A stretch of 64,000 nucleotides of DNA from Microvirga lotononidis (GTDB lineage: Bacteria > Pseudomonadota > Alphaproteobacteria > Rhizobiales > Beijerinckiaceae). The stretch covers positions 4,540,001 through 4,604,000 of the forward strand of contig NZ_CP141048.1 of NCBI RefSeq assembly GCF_034627025.1. The letters are read 5' to 3'. Shown one piece after another: positions 57,597 to 64,000 of this stretch (its first letter is position 1; every line of letters begins with the position of its first letter). Made by a program: the position numbers and the translations under genes. The notes beneath the pieces were generated by a model, which was given only the letters and a program-made list of their open reading frames with translations, did no database searches and was not told the origin of the DNA.

Positions 57597-60458
57597 TTAG
57601 AACCACTCGTCCCCGCCGCCCGCGGGCGGGACGAATCCTGTCACTGTGAAGTTCCAGGCGGTCAAGCCTACTCCCGCGCCCAAAACTGCGAACTTGATCT
57701 GCGCCTGACGGCCGGTCCCGTCCGCATCGTAGAACAGCTCGCCCGTGGCGCTGTTATAGATGATCCGCTGTTCCTCCGTCGCCGCCACGCTGCCATACCC
57801 GAAAGCATCCAGCCCAAGCGATCCCGGCGCCAGCGCCGTGAAGATCGCCACGTCGAGTTCGATGCGATCTTCAAAGCAATCGAAGTCTTGAAGCCGGTCG
57901 ACGTTGTACGAGCTGCTGAGAGCCGTGTCGAACACGAACACATCGCTACCCGCGCCGCCCGCCAGCGTGTCGTTGCCCGCGCCGCCCGCCAGCGTGTCAT
58001 TGCCCGCGCCGCCCGACAGGCGGTTGCCCCCCTCGTCGCCACTGAGCCGATCGGCATAAGCCGAGCCGCTCAAGCCCTCGATCGCGGCGTAGCTGTCACC
58101 CGCCGCATCCCCCGTGTTGAGGAACGCCTCCGCCAGGCTCGCCACTACCCCGAAGGATGCGTCGCCATAATCGGCCACGTCAAACCCCGAACCGCCGATA
58201 AGAAGATCTGCGCCGCTGCCGCCGGTGAGCACATCGTCTCCCGCCCCGCCGTCCAGGGTGTCGAAGCCGGCCCCGCCCCTCAGGACGTCATGGCCGTTAT
58301 TGCCGTCGAGACGGTTGGCTCCGGCATCCCCCGCGAGCTGATCGTTGTACGCGGAACCCGTCAGGTTCTCGATGCCGCTGAAGCGATCGCCGTCAGCTTC
58401 GCCGCCGCTGCCCCAGCCTGACTGCAGGTTCGCCACCACGCCACGCGAGGCACTGGCGTAGGATGCGGTATCGATGCCCGAGCCGCCATTGAGAGTATCA
58501 AAGCCTGCGTCACCGATGAGAACATCGTCGCCGTCGCCCCCCTCCAGCATGTCATTGCCGTCGCCACCGGAGAGGACATCGTTGTCCGACCGTCCCCACA
58601 GCGTGTTGGCGCCGCCGTCGCCGGTGAGCTGATCGTCATAGGCGGAGCCAATGACCGCCTCGATCCCCTCGAACTTGTCACCCGACGCCTCGCCACGGCT
58701 GCCGCCGCTGGACAGGTTGACTGTGACACCCGACGTAGCCGTCTCGTATGATGCCACGTCGAATCCATTCCCGCCGTTCAGCGTGTCGGCTCCCAAGCCG
58801 CCCCGAAGCGTATCGTTGCCGCCATCGCCACTGAGAACGTTGGCTCCTGCATCGCCCGTGAGGTGATCGCTAAAGATCGAGCCAGACAGAGCTTCGATAC
58901 CGCTGAAGGTGTCGCCCGACGCCTCGCCGCCCGCGCCACCGACCATCAGGCTCGCCACGACACCCGAAGTCGCGCTTGCATAGGACGCCACGTCGAAGCC
59001 GTCGCCGCCGATCAGCGTGTCGGCTCCCAGACCGCCCTCAAGCGTGTCGTCGCCGCCATTGCCGCTGAGAACGTTGGCCCCGCCGTCGCCCGAGAGTTGA
59101 TCGCCATAGGCCGAACCGGACAAGGCTTCGACGCCATTGAAGGTATCGCCCGACGCCTCGCCGCCCGTGCCGCCGGTCATCAGGCTGACGACGACTCCGG
59201 AGGCGGCATGCTCGTAGGAGGCCATGTCCAAACCGTCGCCGCCGATCAGCGTGTCGGCGCCGCCTCCGCCTTCAAGCGTATCGTTCCCCCCAAGGCCCGA
59301 GAGACGATTGGCATTGCCATCGCCGGTCAGGTGGTCCGCGCCGTAAAGCGAACCGGTTAAGGCTTCGATGCCGACGAGCATGTCCCCCGCCGCATCGCCA
59401 GCCGTGCCGGTGCCGGCGGCCAGGCTGACCTCCACCGACGAATAGGACCAGGTGTAGGACGCCTCGTCGAAGCCTGCCCCACCCACAAGCGAGTCGGCGC
59501 CCTGACCGCCGGTGAGCGTATCGTCGCCGGTTCCGCCGTCGAGCGTATCGGCGCCGTCATGAGCCGACAGGCGGTCGTTGCCGTCTTGGCCGTAGAGCGC
59601 GTTGGCGGCGTTGTCGCCCAATTGCACATCGCTGAGCACGTCGTCGAAGGCCGAACCCGACAGGCCCTCTATGCCGATCAGCACGTCCTGGGCGTCATTC
59701 CCCACGCCCAGGCTCACCGTCACGCCCGCTTTCGCCGCCGCATACGACGCAATATCAAAACCAGAACCGCCGTCCAGCGTGTCCCTGCCCGCGCCGCCGA
59801 TCAGCGTATCGTCGCCGGCACCGCCGTTGAGCAGGCCGCTCCCGACGATGAAGTCGTTGCCAGATGTATTGGACGCCGTCAGCGGAACGATCGTGAAAGA
59901 CGAGTGGTTTTCGTCCGGGAGGCTGGTTCTGATGATTTTAAAGACAGGAGAATTGAAGATAGGTAATACAGGGTCCAAGTATTCATATAGTTCGGAATCA
60001 CCCAAGCTGTATTTACGATCCGGGTAGACCTTAGGTGGATAAACGTACATCTTATAGCCCTGATCGACGAGGTTATTGTTTTCGTCACGAGTATAAGACC
60101 GCTCTCTGATAGTTAGCGTGCCGTCCGGATAAAGCTTATAAGTTACTCCGTTTTTAATTATAGCTCTCGTTCCGTCAGGGTAAAATTTATAGATTACGCC
60201 GTCGTCGTCAGAGAATGTTCTGGTCAGGTCATCAAACGATCCCTCTTCGGGCAATTCTTCAACGGTATTGTCTTCACCTTCGCCTGTAGCACCTTCCGTA
60301 TGCTTGACCTCATGCAGCTCGATCGATCCCCAGACGACACCACTTCCCACCTCCTGGTCCGCACCCCAAGCCGCCTGCGAACCACCATAGGTGATAGACA
60401 CAGACCCACCGTAATTTTTCATGAACTCCAGATAGGCTTGCTCCAAAGAGTAAGTCAT
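57597..60458 (-). CDS. large RTX repeat protein with novel N-terminal region
   Basis: This 953-residue protein is acidic and has no signal peptide or recognised enzyme domain. The N-terminal 195 residues are unfamiliar and contain YKFYPDGT and YKLYPDGT repeats, with codons that are clearly more AT-rich than the rest. From about residue 205 onward, seven units of roughly 78-95 residues repeat. Each has a GGxGxDTLxGG calcium-binding pair, ASYxxAxxGV and GEASGDxFxGIEALxGS. The C-terminus ([19 protein letters not shown], then [16 protein letters not shown]) resembles the end of type I-secreted RTX proteins. Type I secretion and a surface or adhesion role are inferred. No transporter genes are near. 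The start at 60458 is preceded by GGGGGGCGG. Confidence 0.9.
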   Translation of the reverse strand: MTYSLEQAYLEFMKNYGGSVSITYGGSQAAWGADQEVGSGVVWGSIELHEVKHTEGATGEGEDNTVEELPEEGSFDDLTRTFSDDDGVIYKFYPDGTRAIIKNGVTYKLYPDGTLTIRERSYTRDENNNLVDQGYKMYVYPPKVYPDRKYSLGDSELYEYLDPVLPIFNSPVFKIIRTSLPDENHSSFTIVPLTASNTSGNDFIVGSGLLNGGAGDDTLIGGAGRDTLDGGSGFDIASYAAAKAGVTVSLGVGNDAQDVLIGIEGLSGSAFDDVLSDVQLGDNAANALYGQDGNDRLSAHDGADTLDGGTGDDTLTGGQGADSLVGGAGFDEASYTWSYSSVEVSLAAGTGTAGDAAGDMLVGIEALTGSLYGADHLTGDGNANRLSGLGGNDTLEGGGGADTLIGGDGLDMASYEHAASGVVVSLMTGGTGGEASGDTFNGVEALSGSAYGDQLSGDGGANVLSGNGGDDTLEGGLGADTLIGGDGFDVASYASATSGVVASLMVGGAGGEASGDTFSGIEALSGSIFSDHLTGDAGANVLSGDGGNDTLRGGLGADTLNGGNGFDVASYETATSGVTVNLSSGGSRGEASGDKFEGIEAVIGSAYDDQLTGDGGANTLWGRSDNDVLSGGDGNDMLEGGDGDDVLIGDAGFDTLNGGSGIDTASYASASRGVVANLQSGWGSGGEADGDRFSGIENLTGSAYNDQLAGDAGANRLDGNNGHDVLRGGAGFDTLDGGAGDDVLTGGSGADLLIGGSGFDVADYGDASFGVVASLAEAFLNTGDAAGDSYAAIEGLSGSAYADRLSGDEGGNRLSGGAGNDTLAGGAGNDTLAGGAGSDVFVFDTALSSSYNVDRLQDFDCFEDRIELDVAIFTALAPGSLGLDAFGYGSVAATEEQRIIYNSATGELFYDADGTGRQAQIKFAVLGAGVGLTAWNFTVTGFVPPAGGGDEWF
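58681..59382 (-). repeat. 234-bp tandem coding repeat in the RTX gene
   Basis: Three matching landmarks (CCCGACGCCTCGCC or a close variant) fall at 58681, 58915 and 59149, exactly 234 bases (78 codons) apart. The three central units of the protein (about residues 360-595) are the most alike. Flanking units have drifted in length to 80-95 residues. Confidence 0.85.
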
Positions 60459-61149
60459 TCAGCCGCCCCCCGAACCATTGTCTATGTACGAAACTTTGTT
60501 GCTATATTTTCTTATATAACATGGCATTTATTTTACAACCGCTAATTCTATCGTTTGTCTTATATGTTTCCTTGGTTGTGCGACTCTGCTCGTGGCCGCA
60601 GAGCGCTCGGCTTTGATGGCGCTCCTGCAACGGGCTTGGGCGCAGGAACATCATGCCCACCGGAAGCCGCTCCGCGCCGACGAGACGGCTGAAGCATTAA
60701 GCGAAGAATCTCGACCGGAAGCCCACCCATTTCCTCGGATCAAGAGTCGGGCCTGCCTGGAGCCAGACCGTCAATGCGCCTAAAATGAACACGGCAGGGC
60801 TTTGAGGGGCCTTATCAGGCGGGCGATTCTTTAGCGTGAAGAGGAAAGGGACGACTCAAGCGCGCTGACACGCCCAGTCTTCGCCGTGCAAAAACCCGCG
60901 ACTGATTCTCGAATCCCGCGTCCTGCCGCCGTCGTCCCCGAAAACTCCCGCATTCTAGCCATTTCGAGGTATTCGGCAGGCCTTTTGAAAGCCGGCGCCC
61001 GGACGCTGCCGATTGATGCGCCGGCACAACATCTCGTTGGATTTCGTGCCGGTGCTGAGCCGGCACATTTCGAGCGCTGTGGAATCCCTGAAAGGATTCT
61101 CAGAGGAGTCTCCAAGGCTTAGCTAGTTTTCCACATTCTTAACATTCTT
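60459..61149. other. 690-bp intergenic region without a convincing gene
   Basis: The first 150 bases (upstream of the RTX gene) are AT-rich, with several TATA-like stretches that could hold its promoter. A short GC-rich hairpin (GTGCCGG/CCGGCAC, 61046-61066) lies further on. Open frames here lack ribosome sites and family motifs. The 3' end gives way to the nrdJ control region. Confidence 0.5.
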
Positions 61150-61196
61150 CCACTATATATAGTTGGAACCACGAGCCGCGACACAAGTTCTTGACG
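61150..61196 (+). promoter_or_regulatory. two NrdR-box-like sites upstream of nrdJ
   Basis: Box 1, CCACTATATATAGTTG (61150-61165), matches the NrdR consensus ACACTATATATAGTGT at most positions. Box 2, ACACAAGTTCTTGACG (61181-61196), is a weaker match with a perfect inner palindrome CAAGTTCTTG. The centres are 31 bases apart, the usual three-helical-turn spacing of NrdR pairs. Box 2 overlaps the proposed -35 element. NrdR repression of ribonucleotide reductase genes is well established. Confidence 0.7.
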
Positions 61197-61219
61197 TAAG
61201 GCTCGCAACACGACTAGCT
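61191..61219 (+). promoter_or_regulatory. putative sigma-70 promoter of nrdJ
   Basis: TTGACG (61191-61196) and CTAGCT (61214-61219) are separated by 17 bases. The -10 is weak. Transcription from here would give a leader of about 245 bases before nrdJ. Confidence 0.4.
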
Positions 61220-61224
61220 TGCCG

Positions 61225-61460
61225 GGGTACCGATCAGAGACCGGCGGCCGACCTAAAAAGGGCGGCCGGAACCTCCCCAGAGTAAGCGTCAGAGCTCCGT
61301 GGCAGTGAATTGCCGCGCGGTGCGTGGCGTCTGGAGGAGGCCCGTAACTCGGGCGTGTTACGTGTGGCGGTCCGCAAAACGGGTCGTTGGGGCGTCGAAC
61401 AATAAATTTGGGCTGATGAGCTGCGGGGCAAAATCGCGGCCAGGAGACCTTTTGTCTCCA
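61225..61460 (+). promoter_or_regulatory. structured nrdJ leader with B12-box-like sequence, possible cobalamin riboswitch
   Basis: Near the 3' end, GATGAGCTGCGGGGC...GCGGCCAGGAGACC (61414-61449) contains GCCAGGAGACC, identical to the core of the B12 box of cobalamin riboswitches, and a preceding GATGA as in that class. Upstream, GGTGCGTGGC and GGCCCGTAACTCGGGC (61319-61355) loosely resemble the central conserved parts, but GCCACTG is not seen. GGAGAC-CTTTT-GTCTCC (61443-61459) is a perfect hairpin just ahead of the start codon. The match to a functional aptamer is partial and was not tested by folding. Confidence 0.4.
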
Positions 61461-61471
61461 TACTTGGGAAA

Positions 61472-64000
61472 ATGACTATGCGGATCGAGCGGCGTTATAC
61501 GCAAACCGGCCAATCGCCTTATTCCTCCCTCGCCTTCCGGCTCGCGACGAGCGAGATCCGCAATCCGGACGGCTCGGTCGTCTTCAGGCTCGAGAACATC
61601 GAGGTGCCTGAGACCTGGAGCCAGGTGGCGTCCGACGTTCTGGCCCAGAAGTATTTCCGCAAGGCTGGCGTTCCGGCCCGCCTGAAGAAGGTGGAAGAGA
61701 ACGACGTTCCGTCCTGGCTGTGGCGCTCCGTGGCCGACGAGGCGGCGCTTGCCTCCCTGCCGGAAGACCAGCGCTTCGGCTCCGAGATTTCCTCCAAGCA
61801 GGTCTTCGACCGCCTCGCGGGCTGCTGGACCTATTGGGGCTGGAAGGGCGGCTATTTCTCCACCGAGGAGGATGCGCAGGCCTTCTACGACGAGCTGCGC
61901 TTCATGCTCGCCAACCAGATGGTCGCCCCCAACTCGCCGCAATGGTTCAACACCGGCCTGCACTGGGCCTACGGCATCGACGGCCCCGGCCAGGGCCACT
62001 ATTACGTGGACTACAAGACCGGCAAGCTGACGAAGTCCAAGTCGGCCTACGAGCATCCGCAGCCGCATGCCTGCTTCATCCAGGGCGTCGAGGACGACCT
62101 GGTGAACGAGGGTGGCATCATGGACCTGTGGGTGCGCGAAGCGCGCCTGTTCAAGTACGGCTCCGGCACCGGCTCCAACTTCTCGAAGCTGCGCGGCGAG
62201 GGTGAAAAGCTCTCCGGCGGCGGCCGCTCGTCCGGCCTCATGAGCTTCCTCAAGATCGGCGACCGCGCGGCAGGCGCGATCAAGTCGGGCGGCACCACGC
62301 GCCGCGCGGCCAAGATGGTGGTGGTCGACGTCGATCACCCGGACATCGAGAGCTACATCGACTGGAAGGTGAAGGAGGAGCAGAAGGTCGCCGCGCTCGT
62401 GACCGGCTCCAAGCTCGGCAACAAGCACCTGAAGGCCATCATGAAGGCCTGCGTCAACTGCGAGGCCGAGGGCGATGCCTGCTTCGATCCGGAGAAGAAC
62501 CCGGCCCTGAAGAAGGAAATCAAGCTGGCCCGCCGGGTCATGATCCCGGACAACTACATCAAGCGCGTCATCCAGTTCGCGCGCCAGGGCTACACCGACA
62601 TCGACTTCCCGATCTACGACACCGATTGGGATTCGGACGCCTATCTCACGGTCTCCGGCCAGAACTCCAACAACTCCGTCTCGCTCACCGACGACTTTTT
62701 GCGCGCAGTGGAGAACGACGCGGATTGGCACCTCAAGGCCCGCAAGGACGGCAAGGTCCTGAAGACCCTGAAGGCCCGCGACCTGTGGGAGCAGATCGGC
62801 CATGCCGCCTGGGCGTCGGCCGATCCGGGCCTGCACTTCAACACCACCATGAACGACTGGCACACCAGCCCCGCCGGTGGCCGCATCCGGGCGTCGAACC
62901 CGTGCTCGGAATACATGTTCCTGGACGACACGGCGTGCAATCTCGCTTCCGCCAACCTGCTCCAGTTCTTCGACCGCCAGAACCACAGGTTCGACGCCGG
63001 TTCGTTCGAGCATGCCTGCCGCCTGTGGACGATCGTGCTCGAAATCTCGGTCATGATGGCGCAGTTCCCGTCGAAGGAGATCGCGCAGCTCTCCTACGAG
63101 TACCGCACGCTCGGCCTCGGCTTCGCCAATATCGGCGGCCTGCTCATGACCATGGGCCTTCCTTACGACTCCGACGCGGGCCGTGCCCTCGGCGGCGCGA
63201 TCACGGCGATCATGACCGGCGTGTCCTATGCAACCTCCGCCGAGATGGCGGGCGAGCTCGGGCCGTTCCCGAACTACAAGGCCAACGCGAAGCACATGCT
63301 GCGCGTGATCCGCAACCATCGCCGCGCGGCGCATGGACAGGCGGAGGGCTATGAGGGCCTCGCCGTCAACCCGGTCCCGCTCGATCACGCCTCCTGCCCG
63401 GATGCCGATCTCGTCGCCCATGCGAAGGCCGCCTGGGACCGCGCCCTGGAACTCGGCGAGACGAACGGCTACCGCAACGCGCAGGCCACCGTCATCGCGC
63501 CGACGGGCACGATCGGCCTCGTGATGGATTGCGACACCACCGGCATCGAGCCCGACTTCGCGCTCGTGAAGTTCAAGAAGCTCGCCGGCGGCGGCTACTT
63601 CAAGATCATCAACCGGGCCGTGCCCGACGCGCTGCGGACGCTGGGCTATCGCGAATCCGAGATCGCCGAGATCGAGGCCTATGCGGTCGGCCACGGCTCC
63701 ATGCGCCAAGCGCCCGCCATCAATCCCGGCTCGCTCCGGACGAAGGGTTTTACGGACGAGAAGATCGACGCGGTGGAGAAGGGCCTGAAATCGGCCTTCG
63801 ACATCAAGTTCGTCTTCAACCGCTGGACGCTCGGCGAGGACTTCCTCACCGGCACGCTGAAGGTGCCGGCGGACAAGCTCAACGATCCATCCTTCGACCT
63901 GCTCTCCTTCCTCGGCTTCTCAAAGGCCGACATCGAGGCCGCGAACATCCACATCTGCGGAGCGATGACGCTGGAAGGCGCGCCGCACCTGAAGACCGAG
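61472..64000 (+). CDS. nrdJ: vitamin B12-dependent (class II) ribonucleotide reductase, 3' end outside window
   Basis: The first 843 residues of NrdJ are present and the frame is open at the window edge; the family is about 1200 residues in alphaproteobacteria. The enzyme makes deoxyribonucleotides with adenosylcobalamin, independent of oxygen. Visible motifs are MVAPNSPQWFNTGLHW, PHACFIQGVEDDL (redox cysteine), FKYGSGTGSNFSKLRG, NPCSEYMFLDDTACNLASANL (thiyl-radical region and second redox cysteine) and APTGTIGLVMDCDTTGIEPDF. A cysteine-bearing insertion (ACVNCEAEGDACF) lies near residue 329. The ATG at 61472 has GGGAA upstream; ATG 61478 is also possible. Its control region has NrdR-like boxes. 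Confidence 0.97.
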   Translation, partial: MTMRIERRYTQTGQSPYSSLAFRLATSEIRNPDGSVVFRLENIEVPETWSQVASDVLAQKYFRKAGVPARLKKVEENDVPSWLWRSVADEAALASLPEDQRFGSEISSKQVFDRLAGCWTYWGWKGGYFSTEEDAQAFYDELRFMLANQMVAPNSPQWFNTGLHWAYGIDGPGQGHYYVDYKTGKLTKSKSAYEHPQPHACFIQGVEDDLVNEGGIMDLWVREARLFKYGSGTGSNFSKLRGEGEKLSGGGRSSGLMSFLKIGDRAAGAIKSGGTTRRAAKMVVVDVDHPDIESYIDWKVKEEQKVAALVTGSKLGNKHLKAIMKACVNCEAEGDACFDPEKNPALKKEIKLARRVMIPDNYIKRVIQFARQGYTDIDFPIYDTDWDSDAYLTVSGQNSNNSVSLTDDFLRAVENDADWHLKARKDGKVLKTLKARDLWEQIGHAAWASADPGLHFNTTMNDWHTSPAGGRIRASNPCSEYMFLDDTACNLASANLLQFFDRQNHRFDAGSFEHACRLWTIVLEISVMMAQFPSKEIAQLSYEYRTLGLGFANIGGLLMTMGLPYDSDAGRALGGAITAIMTGVSYATSAEMAGELGPFPNYKANAKHMLRVIRNHRRAAHGQAEGYEGLAVNPVPLDHASCPDADLVAHAKAAWDRALELGETNGYRNAQATVIAPTGTIGLVMDCDTTGIEPDFALVKFKKLAGGGYFKIINRAVPDALRTLGYRESEIAEIEAYAVGHGSMRQAPAINPGSLRTKGFTDEKIDAVEKGLKSAFDIKFVFNRWTLGEDFLTGTLKVPADKLNDPSFDLLSFLGFSKADIEAANIHICGAMTLEGAPHLKTE

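Noticed and set aside
57411..57600. Plus-strand frame (MASAFKEVERKDGRS...) in the NDUFA12-RTX gap
   Set aside because: It reads through the RTX terminator hairpin, has no ribosome site and no recognisable motif.
60592..60783. Small plus-strand frame in the gap between the RTX gene and nrdJ
   Set aside because: No ribosome site or family match; composition shifts within it suggest chance.

Overview
The window looks like chromosomal DNA of a GC-rich alphaproteobacterium of the order Hyphomicrobiales (Rhizobiales), most plausibly the Methylobacteriaceae/Microvirga group. That placement is inferred from gene content and order: tig-clpP-clpX-lon-hupB, an iscS-sufBCDS-sufT cluster behind an Irr-type operator, rne divergent from amiC-mrcA-prfB, aroQ-accB-accC-aat-DUF2155, an NDUFA12-type complex I subunit, an Omp25/31-like porin, a DUF1127 protein and a B12-dependent ribonucleotide reductase. 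No rRNA, CRISPR array, prophage or insertion sequence was seen.

Layout. 1-1.9 kb: possible small RNAs, tRNA-Pro(GGG), a DUF1003 membrane protein and tRNA-Val(UAC). 1.9-8.7 kb (minus): trigger factor, ClpP, ClpX, Lon and HU, a protein-quality-control block, with tRNA-Leu(UAG) just upstream. 9-14.5 kb: a Tat-exported multicopper-oxidase-like protein that has lost most copper ligands, the NAD(P)HX repair enzyme Nnr, then glnB-glnA (nitrogen sensing and assimilation) and a small membrane protein. 14.6-18.8 kb: VOC protein, porin-like OMP, alpha/beta hydrolase, DEAD-box helicase, TfoX-N protein. 18.8-30.1 kb: the SUF Fe-S assembly system on the minus strand. A 4-kb segment carrying a Kef-type antiporter, an FAD monooxygenase and a frameshifted SDR separates sufA from the rest. 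30.3-36.7 kb: alpha/beta hydrolase, tyrS, a 1153-residue AsmA/DUF3971-type envelope protein, and a one-Cys Bcp peroxiredoxin. 36.8-38.2 kb: an M10 metallopeptidase with RTX repeats. 38.3-46.8 kb: prfB (with a programmed +1 frameshift), mrcA, amiC and rne. 46.9-52.6 kb: aminotransferase, DsbA-like protein, aroQ, accB, accC, aat. 52.7-57.4 kb: DUF2155 protein and NDUFA12-like subunit, separated by a Tat-exported SDR, an SBF-like transporter, a DUF1127 protein and a hexapeptide-repeat protein. 57.6-60.5 kb: a 953-residue RTX protein with 78-residue repeats and an AT-rich, unfamiliar N-terminus. 61.5 kb to the end: nrdJ, open at the window edge, behind NrdR-like boxes and a long leader carrying a B12-box-like sequence.

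Most genes are housekeeping. The less ordinary parts are the copper-site-less oxidase, the large orphan RTX protein, the regulatory region of nrdJ, the Irr-type palindrome controlling suf, the broken start of one SDR gene, several families of interspersed palindromic repeats, and two possible minus-strand small RNAs. Coordinates for starts were chosen from Shine-Dalgarno sequences and family start sites. No database or folding program was run.
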